Below, in pieces: positions 9,876 to 18,463 of a stretch of DNA of 64,000 nucleotides. Made by a program: the position numbers and the translations under genes. The stretch comes from an uncultured Rothia sp. (GTDB lineage Bacteria > Actinomycetota > Actinomycetes > Actinomycetales > Micrococcaceae). Under the pieces are notes generated by a model. That model was not told where the DNA came from. It saw only the letters and a list, made by a program, of their open reading frames with translations, and searched no databases. Every line of letters starts with the position of its first letter. Position 1 is the first letter of the stretch. Where the stretch lies: contig CAMIIO010000008.1 of NCBI GenBank assembly GCA_946221065.1, forward strand, positions 1 through 64,000, read 5' to 3'.

Positions 9876-10007
9876 GCTTATCTTTCGTTGCGGACCGTAG
9901 AAGTGGGTAGCTATCCGGTCGTATTAGCCAATCTAACTTTATAGACAGCGTGGGGTGTACTCAATACGGGGGAGGGTTTTCTGATATTTCTTTAGAATCT
10001 ACGGGAA

Positions 10008-10069
10008 AATGACCATCCTGTGTCGCGGGGACCATCCCCGGACGATTCCCACAACACAGACTGGTCACT
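10008..10069 (-). repeat. Family D inverted-repeat element, copy 1
   Basis: Outer arms TGACCA..CTGTGT (10010-10023) and ACACAG..TGGTCA (10054-10067) enclose a small GGGGA/TCCCC hairpin. On the minus strand it begins AGTGACCA and contains TGTGTTG, features shared with elements at 41014-41100 and 42022-42104, which are also on the minus strand just after minus-strand genes. Here it lies beyond the acetate kinase terminator. Confidence 0.5.
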
Positions 10070-10074
10070 CACAA

Positions 10075-10110
10075 AAAACCGCTCCCCGAAACATATCGGA
10101 GAGCGGTTTT
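10075..10110 (-). terminator. Intrinsic terminator of ackA
   Basis: Arms AAAACCGCTC and GAGCGGTTTT, with an extra CCGA/TCGG pairing towards the loop. In the minus direction the stem runs straight into TTTTTT, a classic rho-independent terminator 17 nt after the ackA stop. Confidence 0.85.
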
Positions 10111-10127
10111 GAGAGGTAACTACACAA

Positions 10128-11267
10128 CTACTGTGCGTTCACAACGTCCTCGGTTGCCAAGGAGATTGCCTTCTCCTCGTTGGTGGGAACAACCAACACG
10201 GGGATAGCGGAGTCTTCGGTGGAAATCACGCGGGGCTCGGGTGAGCGCACGGAGTTCTTCTCTTCGTCCAGCTTGATGCCCAAAGCGCCCAGGCGGTCGA
10301 CAACGCCGGCGCGAATCACGTTGGAGTTCTCGCCAATACCTGCGGTGAACACGAGTGCCTGTGCGCCACCGACTGCTACGTGGTAGGAGCCCACGTACTC
10401 GGCAATGCGGAAGGTCACCATGTCGATGGCGAGCTGTGCGCGCTCGTCACCGTTAGCTGCTGCTTCTTCAACTTCGCGCATATCGGAGTGGCCGGTGAGT
10501 GCCTTCAGACCGGATTCCTTGTTGAGGATGTGGTCCATCTTCTCTGCGGAGATGTTGCCGCGCTGCATCACGTTGGTGAGTACGGAGGGGTCGATGTCGC
10601 CGGAGCGAGTACCCATGATAAGACCAGCCAAGGGGGTATAGCCCATGGAGGTGTCCAGGCACTTGCCGTCCTTCACTGCGGTCATGGACGCACCGTTACC
10701 CAGGTGGGCGATGACGGCGTTGAACTCGTTGCGGTCCTTGCCCAGAACCTCTGCTGCCACGCCGGTAACGAAGTCGTGGGAGGTGCCGTGTGCGCCGTAG
10801 CGGCGAACGGCATACTTCTCGTAGAATTCCTCGGGCACGGCGTAGCGGAAAACATACTCGGGCATGGTGGAGTGGAAGGCGTTATCGAAAACGGCTACCT
10901 GAGGAATGCCGGGGTAAGTCTTGGTTGCTGCCTTGATACCCAGCACGTGTGCGGGGTTGTGCAGGGGAGCCAGCGGGGAGAGGTCGTCAATCTGCTGCAG
11001 AACCTTCTCGTCAATGAGAACGGGTTCGGTGAAGACGTCTCCACCTTGCACCACGCGGTGACCGATAGCTTCAATCTGCTTACCGTGCAGGGGGCCTTCA
11101 AGCTGTTCAGCCATGAGGGCGAGTGCTTCGGTGTGGGTGGGGATCTTGGTGCCGATTTCTTCAATCAGGCCCTTGGCGATTACCTGGTTAGCTTCACCTT
11201 CAGCGTTGGTGTCGCGTACCTGGTACTTCACGGAGGAAGATCCGCAGTTAATAACAAGAATAAGCAA
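10128..11267 (-). CDS. ackA: Acetate kinase
   Basis: Converts acetyl phosphate plus ADP to acetate plus ATP, and the reverse. The start MLILVINCGSSSVKY, phosphate-binding GAHGTSHDFV, HLGNGAS and MGTRSGDIDP and the late FTAGIGENS are the family signatures; 379 aa is about the usual length. I place the start at the TTG at 11267, because AAAGGAC sits just before it and the protein then begins at the conserved first strand; the frame stays open to a TTG at 11315 but that extension is unconserved. It lies downstream of pta on the same strand, with a GC-rich hairpin between them. Together they give substrate-level ATP from acetyl-CoA. Confidence 0.95.
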   Translation of the reverse strand: MLILVINCGSSSVKYQVRDTNAEGEANQVIAKGLIEEIGTKIPTHTEALALMAEQLEGPLHGKQIEAIGHRVVQGGDVFTEPVLIDEKVLQQIDDLSPLAPLHNPAHVLGIKAATKTYPGIPQVAVFDNAFHSTMPEYVFRYAVPEEFYEKYAVRRYGAHGTSHDFVTGVAAEVLGKDRNEFNAVIAHLGNGASMTAVKDGKCLDTSMGYTPLAGLIMGTRSGDIDPSVLTNVMQRGNISAEKMDHILNKESGLKALTGHSDMREVEEAAANGDERAQLAIDMVTFRIAEYVGSYHVAVGGAQALVFTAGIGENSNVIRAGVVDRLGALGIKLDEEKNSVRSPEPRVISTEDSAIPVLVVPTNEEKAISLATEDVVNAQ

Positions 11268-11326
11268 AGTTTTGTCCTTTGTCGGATGGAGTGTGCCGGG
11301 AGGATTCCCTAGCAAAAATCTTGGGC

Positions 11327-11370
11327 GACGCGCGGGCGGCTGCTTAGAGCAAGCTTGCCGCCCGCGCGTC
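11327..11370 (-). terminator. GC-rich intercistronic hairpin between pta and ackA
   Basis: Perfect 14-bp arms (11327-11340 and 11357-11370; GACGCGCGGGCGGC and its complement) around a 16-nt loop, 21 nt after the pta stop. On the minus strand a TTTTT follows nine bases later, so it could be a partial terminator or a mRNA-stabilising stem that sets the pta:ackA ratio. Confidence 0.55.
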
Positions 11371-11391
11371 GTGATGTTGACGTGGAACCTC

Positions 11392-13104
11392 TTAGAGGGT
11401 CTGTGCCTGGATTGCGGTGATAGCCACGGTGTTGATGATGTCGTCCACGGTGCAACCGCGGGAGAGATCGTTCACGGGCTTACGCAGACCCTGCAGTACG
11501 GGACCAACGGCGACGGCGCCGGAGGTCTGCTGTACAGCCTTGTAGGTGTTGTTACCGGTGTTCAGATCCGGGAAGATGAACACGGTTGCCTGGCCAGCAA
11601 CCTCGGAGCCGGGCAGCTTCGAGGAGGCAATGGACATGTTGGAGGCGGCGTCGAACTGGATGGGTCCTTCGAAGGGGAAGTCTACGTCGGCTTCCTTGAG
11701 CGTTGCCACTGCTTCCTTGACGATTTCCACGTCGGGACCCTGACCGGAAGTACCGGTTGAGTAGGAGAGCATTGCCACCTTGGGGTCAACACCGAACTGG
11801 CGTGCGGTTTCTGCAGATGCCTTGGCGATATCTGCAAGCTGTGCGCCGTTGGGGTTGGGGTTCACTGCGCAGTCACCAAAGACGAGCACGCCGCGATCCT
11901 GAGTGAGCATGAGGAACACGGAGGAGACGATGTTGACGCCTTCGCGGGTCTTCACAAATTCGAGCGAGGGGCGGATGGTGTTGGCGGTGGTGTTCACTGC
12001 GCCGGAAACCATGCCGTCCACAATGCCCTGCTTTACGAGCATGGTGCCGAAGTAGGAAGGGTCCTTCATCTTCTCGGCGGCCTGCTCAACGGTAACGCCC
12101 TTGTGTGCGCGCAACTTGGCGTATTCTTCTGCGAAGGATTCGTTGTACTCGTTGTTGTCCAGGTCGATGATGCGGATGCCCTGCTCGGGAAGCTCAACAC
12201 CCGCAGCGGAGGCTGCTTCCTTGATCTTCTCGGGGTTACCGATGAGTACGAGGTCGCAGAAGTCCTGCTTGGAGATGGCTGCTGCCGCGGTGAGCACGCG
12301 AGGGTCGTAGCCTTCGGGCAGTACCACGCTGCGACGGTTGGAGCGAGCGGACTCAATCAGACCGTGCAGGAAGTGTAGCGGGGTCACAATCCCCTTGCGC
12401 TCTGCGCGGACGGTATCGATGAGGTTCTGCACGCTACCGTGAGCCTTGTACTCTTCGATGGCGTCCTCAACATTGTTGAGTTCGGCAAAGCCGGGAACCT
12501 CGGAAAGTACGGTGGTGGTGAGGTTCAGTTCCTGCTCGGAGAGAGCCTCAGCGATGTCGTCACGAGAAGAGGCGTCCACGCGGTTTACCACAACGGACAT
12601 CAGCTCAAGGTGAGCGTTGCGCATCTGGGTTGCGGTTACTTCGACGGCGTTTACGATGTCTTCGAGGAACGCGTTCTGCGCACCGATAACAGCCGATACG
12701 GGGATGCCGAGGTCGCGGGCAATCTGTGCGTTCAGGTCGAACTCGATGGTTGCGGCGTTGTGAGCGAGAAGGTCGGTGCCATCGACGATGATGACGTCAA
12801 ACTTCTCAGCCATTTCGGAGTACACCGTAACAACCTCGGAGGAAAGACCCTCCAAGTCACCCTTAGCCAGGAACTTGCGGCATTCCTTCAAAGAAACGGC
12901 ACCGCGTGCCTGCTCGGCGGAGAAGCCGAACTGCTTGCGGATGAGCTCAACGGTGGTGTCCTCTTCAGGGGTAGCACCGGAGTACACGGCACGCAGGTAA
13001 CCTACGTTGCCAAATTCGTTCTTTAGGGTTTCTGCCAGCCCGAGCGCAACCAGCGCCTTACCGGACTGCGGGGTAGTAGCGGATAGATAGATACCTGTAG
13101 TCAT
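11392..13104 (-). CDS. pta: Phosphate acetyltransferase
   Basis: Makes acetyl phosphate from acetyl-CoA and phosphate, feeding the acetate kinase encoded next. The C-terminal ~320 residues carry the PTA_PTB catalytic domain (SVVLPEGYDPRV, MVSGAVNTTANTIRP, GDCAVNPNP, SYSTGTSGQGPDVE, and NDLSRGCTVDDI near the end). The first ~230 residues form a BioD/MinD-like P-loop domain, with ATTPQSGKA where a Walker A would be. At 570 aa it is shorter than the ~700-aa enterobacterial form: the P-loop domain appears joined directly to the catalytic domain with no room for the middle DRTGG domain. First gene of pta-ackA. Confidence 0.93.
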   Translation of the reverse strand: MTTGIYLSATTPQSGKALVALGLAETLKNEFGNVGYLRAVYSGATPEEDTTVELIRKQFGFSAEQARGAVSLKECRKFLAKGDLEGLSSEVVTVYSEMAEKFDVIIVDGTDLLAHNAATIEFDLNAQIARDLGIPVSAVIGAQNAFLEDIVNAVEVTATQMRNAHLELMSVVVNRVDASSRDDIAEALSEQELNLTTTVLSEVPGFAELNNVEDAIEEYKAHGSVQNLIDTVRAERKGIVTPLHFLHGLIESARSNRRSVVLPEGYDPRVLTAAAAISKQDFCDLVLIGNPEKIKEAASAAGVELPEQGIRIIDLDNNEYNESFAEEYAKLRAHKGVTVEQAAEKMKDPSYFGTMLVKQGIVDGMVSGAVNTTANTIRPSLEFVKTREGVNIVSSVFLMLTQDRGVLVFGDCAVNPNPNGAQLADIAKASAETARQFGVDPKVAMLSYSTGTSGQGPDVEIVKEAVATLKEADVDFPFEGPIQFDAASNMSIASSKLPGSEVAGQATVFIFPDLNTGNNTYKAVQQTSGAVAVGPVLQGLRKPVNDLSRGCTVDDIINTVAITAIQAQTL

Positions 13105-13430
13105 ACTTTTATTTCTACTTATCTCTTAGCGGGCACCCAGGACTGGGTGGCGCGGCTTTTGGCCGAGGCTATATAAGCGATTTTAGGTGGTAACTTACCT
13201 CTTTTTTTAGCCAATACGGGTGTTTGTTTGGGAACTCACAGTGAATGTTACGTGTACCTCATTTGGGTGTTTTACACCTTATTGCCGAATGGGGGACCCG
13301 CTAAAACGCCGTTGCGTAGCGGGTTCGCCGTCGTCGGGCGGGAAAGTAAGAGGCAGGTTGATGACGCCGAAGCAGGGTGTGAGTTTTGCGCCACTGACTG
13401 CAGGTGGCAGTGACCTGTAAGCTGAAAAGT
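13105..13430. promoter_or_regulatory. Divergent intergenic region of pta and the thiamine-binding gene
   Basis: No gene seen in these 326 bp. On the minus strand a TATATA box (complement of 13170-13175) could be the -10 of pta, giving a ~60-nt leader that contains a CGGCC/GGCCG-type stem, but the -35 is poor. A GGCACCCAGGACTGGGTG stem lies at 13131-13148. Nothing recognisable as a riboswitch. Confidence 0.3.
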
Positions 13431-13739
13431 ATGTTGTTTGCATTTTCAGTAGCCCCTACCGGCGGCTCATACGAAGACGGATCAGTACACACCGCAGTAG
13501 CCGAAGCAGTTCGTATTGTAAACGAATCCGGCCTGCCCAACGAAACCAACGCCATGTTCACCATTCTTGAAGGCGAATGGGACGAATGTATGGACGTCAT
13601 TAAGCGCGCCACCGAGGCAGTAACCGCGGTAGCCCCGCGCGTCTCCTTGGTCGTGAAGGCAGATATCCGCCCCGGACACGACTCGGGCGAGCTCACCGGC
13701 AAGGTGGAGCGCTTGAATAAGGCTCTGGCGGAAAAATAA
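13431..13739 (+). CDS. Thiamine-binding protein, MTH1187/YkoF-like family
   Basis: 102-aa protein of the Thiamine_BP (formerly DUF77/MTH1187) family, a small ferredoxin-like fold. The marks are the opening FAFSVAPTGG, the central SGLPNETNAMFTILEGEWDE and the late VSLVVKADIRPGHD. I start at the ATG at 13431 because the family begins at this strand; an earlier in-frame ATG at 13404 adds nine unconserved residues. No strong ribosome site is visible. Function in members is unproven beyond ligand binding in a few. It is monocistronic and ends in a bidirectional hairpin facing the GNAT gene. Confidence 0.8.
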   Translation: MLFAFSVAPTGGSYEDGSVHTAVAEAVRIVNESGLPNETNAMFTILEGEWDECMDVIKRATEAVTAVAPRVSLVVKADIRPGHDSGELTGKVERLNKALAEK

Positions 13740-13750
13740 CCCTTAACCTA

Positions 13751-13813
13751 CGTTGAGGTGTCAAAAATATGCACTTTTCGGCCCGAAAAGTGCATATTTT
13801 TGACACCTCAACG
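13751..13813. terminator. Family B bidirectional terminator, copy 1
   Basis: A perfect palindrome with 31-bp arms and one unpaired central base. The outer part, CGTTGAGGTGTCAAAAAT and its complement, is shared with copies at 20305 and 35412; the inner hairpin (GCACTTTTCGG and complement) is unique. Each inner hairpin is flanked by AAAAAT and ATTTTT, so it can work as an intrinsic terminator in either direction. It sits between two convergent stops. Confidence 0.8.
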
Positions 13814-13817
13814 CGCG

Positions 13818-14432
13818 TTAAAGCCGGCGCATCCTGGCCGTCCGTGAAACTTTGCCCGACGACGTCGACGCCCAGCTCCCGCCACACGGCGCGCTCACGC
13901 CCTCCACCACAAAACCGTTCTTCTCATAAAACCGCACCGCCCGCTCATTACCCATGATGTACCAGAGATACGCCGGCTCACCCGGCTGCAAGACGGCGTC
14001 AAAGAGCGCCTGCCCCAACCCGGTGCCGTGCGTGCGTGCCAGCGTATAAAGCTGCGTGAGCTCCCGGCTTCCCTCCGGCATCGGCTCAACCGGCAGCTCC
14101 AGCTCCCACGCCAACGGCCCCGGACGAGAAAGCACCAACCCCACCGGGGAATCCCAATCCACCGCCGAGCCCACCGCGCAACTGAGCCCGCCCTCCGGCG
14201 TCCAACCCGGAACCTCATAAGCCAAAAAAGCCCGCGCACCGGCAACGGAAACATTCTCCCGAAATTCGCGGATCCAGCTATCTCGCTCGGTACGCTGACG
14301 GGCACCAAAATCCGGGTCAATAATGTGCGAGTACGTCTGTTCCAAACAATCCAGTTGCAAATCGACATACCGCTCGGCGTCCTCCGCAGAAACCGGCTTC
14401 AACACATACCTGCCGTTACACACAAAACCCAT
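13818..14432 (-). CDS. GNAT-family N-acetyltransferase
   Basis: 204-aa acetyl-CoA-dependent acetyltransferase. The acetyl-CoA loop is seen in LARTHGTGLGQALFDAV and the C-terminal part of the fold in WYIMGNERAVRFYEKNGF. The substrate is unknown. I use the ATG at 14432, preceded by GAGAGG at 5-6 nt; a GTG two codons upstream overlaps that ribosome site and is unlikely. It converges on the thiamine-binding gene and is divergent from the spermidine-synthase-like gene. Confidence 0.85.
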   Translation of the reverse strand: MGFVCNGRYVLKPVSAEDAERYVDLQLDCLEQTYSHIIDPDFGARQRTERDSWIREFRENVSVAGARAFLAYEVPGWTPEGGLSCAVGSAVDWDSPVGLVLSRPGPLAWELELPVEPMPEGSRELTQLYTLARTHGTGLGQALFDAVLQPGEPAYLWYIMGNERAVRFYEKNGFVVEGVSAPCGGSWASTSSGKVSRTARMRRL

Positions 14433-14476
14433 GCTCACCTCTCACGCAACAAACCTGGCTCAACCCTAACCTGTAC

Positions 14477-14482
14477 TAGGCT
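14477..14482 (+). promoter_or_regulatory. Putative -10 box of a leaderless transcript
   Basis: TAGGCT ends seven bases before the GTG start at 14489, and no ribosome-binding site precedes that start. The layout fits leaderless transcription, which is common in actinobacteria. The -35 is weak. Confidence 0.35.
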
Positions 14483-14488
14483 AATACG

Positions 14489-15400
14489 GTGGCTAAACGA
14501 CGTAGAAAACCCCAAAACCAACCCCAAAACCCCGCGCTCGTAGAAGGCGAATACCAAACCTCCACCGGCACAGCGGAACTCATTGCCGATGACTACACCG
14601 CTAACGGCTGGGTGCTACGGCTGAACGGCATGGAATCCTCACACATTGTGATTGACCGGCCGCGTGAACTGGACTTTGAATACATGCGCTGGCTGATGAC
14701 CGTGGTAGAAGCCTATGTGGATGCCACCTTGGATAAATCGAAACTCCGCGTAACCCATTTAGGCGGCGGGGCATGTTCGATGGCGCGCTACCTTGCCGAT
14801 GTTTACCCACTCTCCCGAAACACCGTGGTGGAGCTAGACGCCAAACTTGCCGAACTCGTCCGCGAATGGTTTGACCTGCCCAAAGCCCCCACCCTCAAAA
14901 TTCGTGTGGGGGAGGCGCGCGCCGTCACCGAAACGTTCGCCCCGCAATCGCGAGACGTAATTATCCGTGATGTTTTTGCCGGGCACATCACCCCGCTACC
15001 GCTTACCACGCTCGAATTTACGGAACTCGCCGCGCCCTCGCTGGCAGAGAACGGGCTGTACATTATCAACTGCGGTGACACCAGGGACCTACACGGCGCT
15101 CGGGCGGAAGCTGCCGCCATTGCCGAGGTATTCCCGTACACCTGCGCCGTGGCGGACCCGGCCATGTTTAAGGGACGCCGGAAAGGCAACATTATTCTTG
15201 CCGGGGCACACGCGCCGTTGCCGGTTGCCGGGGAATTTATGACCTCGCAGATCACTAAACGTCTGCTCGGCGGCGGAGTTCCCGCCCAGTATAAAGACGA
15301 CGCCTGGGTGCGCGAGTTTGCCCGCGGTTCTGTGCCCCGCAGGGACGCCGCACCCGCCGACGTCGATCTTGAAGCCCTGGATGCTGAACTCAGGAAATAA
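14489..15400 (+). CDS. Spermidine synthase-like class I methyltransferase-fold protein
   Basis: 303-aa protein with the spermidine-synthase/SAM-binding Rossmann fold: LRVTHLGGGACSMARYL is the nucleotide-binding glycine loop, NTVVELDAKLAELVREW holds the acidic residue after the second strand, and DVIIRDVFAGHITP resembles the catalytic Asp loop. A basic N-terminus (MAKRRRKPQN) precedes it. Actinobacteria often carry such proteins without making spermidine, so the substrate is uncertain. The GTG start has no ribosome site and may be leaderless. The gene may be read through into the next small gene 55 bp downstream. Confidence 0.75.
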   Translation: MAKRRRKPQNQPQNPALVEGEYQTSTGTAELIADDYTANGWVLRLNGMESSHIVIDRPRELDFEYMRWLMTVVEAYVDATLDKSKLRVTHLGGGACSMARYLADVYPLSRNTVVELDAKLAELVREWFDLPKAPTLKIRVGEARAVTETFAPQSRDVIIRDVFAGHITPLPLTTLEFTELAAPSLAENGLYIINCGDTRDLHGARAEAAAIAEVFPYTCAVADPAMFKGRRKGNIILAGAHAPLPVAGEFMTSQITKRLLGGGVPAQYKDDAWVREFARGSVPRRDAAPADVDLEALDAELRK

Positions 15401-15455
15401 GCGACGTTGTGCTTCTACTTGTGTGTGCGTCCCGGCGCGGGTATGTTTCAGGAGT

Positions 15456-15860
15456 ATGAGCCTTATTCCGCACCCCTACCGTGCCACCGAAGATTTTGAA
15501 CACAGCATTTTTCGCCTTGACGCCTTAGGGCAGGTGCGCGTTCACCTTTCCCTGCCCAACGACGTCGTACCCCGCGCTCTAGAGGCGTTGAGAATGTTCT
15601 TCTCAGCCCTGCACCGCGACAACGAAACCACCCGCTATGAAGAAACGTTCTATTGGGGAGGTTATAGCCTGGGCGTGAACTGGCGCGGGAACGCACTGCC
15701 CGAAATCACTCTAGAGTCCGCGGGAGAGGACGCCGTTTCCTCTCTAGAAGCCGGTTCCGAACGCTTAGGTGAGGTGGTACGTGCGGTGTATTCGCAGGCT
15801 CGCTTGGAGTATGAAGAACTGCCGCTAACTCATACTCACTTGGGGGACGGGCAGGAGTGA
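15456..15860 (+). CDS. Hypothetical protein, 134 aa
   Basis: I do not recognise this family. It is soluble, acidic, with no signal peptide or membrane helix; middle motifs are EETFYWGGYSLGVNWRGNALP and a C-terminal helical stretch. The ATG at 15456 is the only sensible start, yet the AGGAG before it is only 1 nt away, which is too close for a normal ribosome site; the longer upstream frame has no typical start region. It may be co-transcribed with the spermidine-synthase-like gene. Copy 2 of the 60-bp element ends it 33 nt after the stop. Confidence 0.6.
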   Translation: MSLIPHPYRATEDFEHSIFRLDALGQVRVHLSLPNDVVPRALEALRMFFSALHRDNETTRYEETFYWGGYSLGVNWRGNALPEITLESAGEDAVSSLEAGSERLGEVVRAVYSQARLEYEELPLTHTHLGDGQE

Positions 15861-15893
15861 ATTGGGGCGTTAGAGCAGGAAAATGAGTAATTG

Positions 15894-15953
15894 GTACACC
15901 GTTTGACGTATTTGTACACCTGTAGAAGTGTATAAATGCGTCAAACGGTGTAC
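15894..15953 (+). terminator. Family A 60-bp hairpin element, copy 2
   Basis: Exactly 60 bp between GTACACCG and CGGTGTAC, on the strand of the gene before it. Here the middle of the outer arm is GTTTGACG paired with CGTCAAAC, where most copies have GTTCGGTG paired with CACCGAAC: a compensatory change. It is followed by CAATTTTTT, and the flanks extend the stem (AATTG/CAATT). Confidence 0.8.
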
Positions 15954-16095
15954 CAATTTTTTGTCCTATTCACCCGCCATCTTGCTCTATCGTCAAAGAC
16001 CGTAAAATAACGAAGCCCCGCCCGATGTAGCGACAAAATTGCGGTGCAGTGATTCATAATAGGAATACCCGCACACTAAACGAGGAGTATTCCCC

Positions 16096-17340
16096 TTGAC
16101 TTCCCCCGCAACCCCGGCTGAAGAGCGCCCGGAAGAGCCACCGCTTACCGAGCAGACTCTCCAGAAGCATATTCCTCAGTACGCCTACCCCTATGGCACC
16201 GCCCTCACCGTTGATAGCATCCAGACGGTAAACACCGATGAGCTCCGCGGATATCGGATTGATACTTACAATCCCAACGGCACAGACCACACCTACCTCT
16301 TTGGCATTGCAGGTACTCAGGTAAAAATCCTCAAAGATAACAAACCCTGGACCTTTTGCCCGCCCGGATACGAGTATGCCGTTCAAGGGAAGAGCCTAGA
16401 AAGCCACCAGATTGACATCCCCGTGCTGCGCGCCTGGTGGTTTGACGCCGTCCTACGCGAGGACGCCAAAGTCCACCGCGACGCCGCAACACAGGCAAAC
16501 CCGCAACACACTGATAACCGCTGGGGCGGCGAAGACCTCAAAACCACCCTGGAAAAAGTGGAGCGCAATATCGTCGAATTCACCGACCGCTACGTGCACC
16601 TCAACCAATTCGCCACAGCACAAGACCTGCTGAACTGGCTGAGCAAACACGCGCCGGGGCAGGTACTCGGCTGGGAAACTTTTGCGGTTGACCCGCAGAA
16701 ATTTGAAGAGCTCAGTAAAGGAGTCATCGGCCTTGGTGGCTTTAACACCTACAACGCCACCGACCCGCAAGCCCTCGAAACCCTCTACTACCCGGCGGCG
16801 TTCTACCCGCAATTGCCCGTGGAAAGATACTTCACCATCGAACGCAAGGACGGCACCAGCTACTCCGTGCAACCGCACATGGGAATCCGACACGACGGTA
16901 ACGCCCTCACCCACTTTGAGAGTAGCTACGTGGTGCCCTGGGAAGATATCCACCCGGCGCTCACCCCACTAAACCCTGGTGACACATTAGAGCGGGGAAC
17001 GTGGCTTGCCCTGCACATCCCCACCGCGCCCATGGTGCTCCTCATCCCCATTGGTGGTAAGGCACTACTGCACCTCTACACCGACGACGACGGCATCATG
17101 ACCTCCCTCAACGTGCTCGGTGAGGACGGCGTGATGGGCGAAATCTACCCGCAAGAAATGTTCAACCGACGCTGGGGTGCATACCGGGATGAAAACACCG
17201 CCCTTGACCCGGAGCAGATAAGAGCAGATATCGCCGAGCTACACCGTCGCCTCCACACCTGGACACCCGACACCCCGGTAGGACCCGCTCAGCCGACGCA
17301 ATCTTCGTGCACCGTCCCGAACGACGTCGATGGCGAGTAA
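16096..17340 (+). CDS. Unrecognised protein, 414 aa, first of a paralogous pair
   Basis: No known domain recognised. It has no signal peptide or membrane helix and is acidic. Its plan resembles the next protein: an N-terminal block ALTVDSI..YNPNGTDHTY, a WWFDAVLREDA motif around residue 115, a variable middle with long helices, then a block VPWEDIHPALTPLNPGD followed by LALHIPTAPMVLLIP. The start is a TTG at 16096 with GAGGAG nine bases upstream. It overlaps the next start by 11 nt. The operon is bracketed by copies 2 and 3 of the 60-bp element. Codons are C-ending like the neighbours, so recent transfer is not evident. Confidence 0.7.
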   Translation: MTSPATPAEERPEEPPLTEQTLQKHIPQYAYPYGTALTVDSIQTVNTDELRGYRIDTYNPNGTDHTYLFGIAGTQVKILKDNKPWTFCPPGYEYAVQGKSLESHQIDIPVLRAWWFDAVLREDAKVHRDAATQANPQHTDNRWGGEDLKTTLEKVERNIVEFTDRYVHLNQFATAQDLLNWLSKHAPGQVLGWETFAVDPQKFEELSKGVIGLGGFNTYNATDPQALETLYYPAAFYPQLPVERYFTIERKDGTSYSVQPHMGIRHDGNALTHFESSYVVPWEDIHPALTPLNPGDTLERGTWLALHIPTAPMVLLIPIGGKALLHLYTDDDGIMTSLNVLGEDGVMGEIYPQEMFNRRWGAYRDENTALDPEQIRADIAELHRRLHTWTPDTPVGPAQPTQSSCTVPNDVDGE

Positions 17341-18463
17341 CCCGATGAAAAAATTCTCTCAGAGAGATATAGAACTCGGCCTCGACGTCATCATCACCTT
17401 TGCGGACCTGCAAGACGCCTTCCCCGGCTACTGCTACCCACCCGACACCTCGCTCACCGTGGCGGATATCCGCTACCTTCCGCGCGGCGGACGCGACCTC
17501 TTCTACATCCAATCCACCGACCCCGACGGCACCGAACACCGCTATGAATTTGAGATGGGCACCATAGGCTACCTTGAATTCACGAGAGACGGTGCTTACT
17601 GGGACATTCTGACGCCGGTGATGAATACGTATTATCCGGGTGGAGGCAGCTATTACCTAGACGCAGACCGGATCTACGACCGCGAAGTTCAGGCAATCTG
17701 GTTTGACGCCGTCCTGCGCGACGACGCCCGACGACAACGCGGGGAACCCGAGCCGGAAGGGGTCTTGCAAACACAGCGCGGTGCAGAATACTCGGAAGCG
17801 TACTTTCTCATAGACGCAGATACGCTATTGATGGCTTCGGAATCCCAGCTCTTTCCAGACCTACCGATTCCGGCTCTCTGGCAGGAATCGTACATGATTA
17901 ATCTGGAAAAATTTACCCGGCTCATTGAATCTATCGACCAGCGCGGGCTACTCTTCCGGGCATTTAGCAACAGCACCGCAGAACACGCCGATACACTGAA
18001 AACCCTCTACATTTCACAGATTTTTGAACCCTTTGCGGACCTTTTCGAGCACTTCAACGGATGGGGGCGCAACGGCGAAATTCTGAGCAATAGACCCTAC
18101 GTTTCCGTCACCGCGGAAGGGGAGCGGATTACCGGGTACGCCAGCGACTTCGTCCTAGACTTTGCCGAGATAGAACCGGCCCTGGAACAACTTAACCTAG
18201 AGGCTGACATACCGAACTACGTGGAAGAAACGGGCGTGCAATGGTGTGGAATCCGTATTCCGGGAACACCCGTTTTTCTACCACTTCCCGCGGGGCAGGG
18301 GGCATTTTGCGCTCGCTATAAGAATGACGGCACCGAACTGCGCATTGATGTTCTTGACTACACCTCAGGGCGGGAAGAAGCACTTGCCAAGGAAATGCGA
18401 CGACGTAAAGCGGTCATTTCCTCACCACAAGCTCGCACCGACCAACAACCGAAAGAGGACTAG
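17330..18463 (+). CDS. Unrecognised protein, 377 aa, second of a paralogous pair
   Basis: A diverged paralogue of the preceding protein: it repeats SLTVADI..TDPDGTEHRY, AIWFDAVLRDDA and the late FAEIEPALEQLN..GIRIPGTPVFLPLP blocks in the same order. No signal peptide or membrane helix. The start is uncertain: the ATG at 17330 lies inside the previous gene with no ribosome site, whereas an in-frame ATG at 17345 directly follows the previous stop with a weak GGCGAG. The stop abuts the next start (TAGATG). Function unknown; a tandem duplication followed by divergence is the simplest reading. Confidence 0.7.
   Translation: MASNPMKKFSQRDIELGLDVIITFADLQDAFPGYCYPPDTSLTVADIRYLPRGGRDLFYIQSTDPDGTEHRYEFEMGTIGYLEFTRDGAYWDILTPVMNTYYPGGGSYYLDADRIYDREVQAIWFDAVLRDDARRQRGEPEPEGVLQTQRGAEYSEAYFLIDADTLLMASESQLFPDLPIPALWQESYMINLEKFTRLIESIDQRGLLFRAFSNSTAEHADTLKTLYISQIFEPFADLFEHFNGWGRNGEILSNRPYVSVTAEGERITGYASDFVLDFAEIEPALEQLNLEADIPNYVEETGVQWCGIRIPGTPVFLPLPAGQGAFCARYKNDGTELRIDVLDYTSGREEALAKEMRRRKAVISSPQARTDQQPKED

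Noticed and set aside
10380..11312. 310-codon frame opposite acetate kinase, and similar ones opposite the NCS2 permease (20442-21374) and the stress protein (38221-39108)
   Set aside because: All are antisense to well-conserved genes, with unnatural composition (Gly/Val- or Arg/His/Asn-rich).
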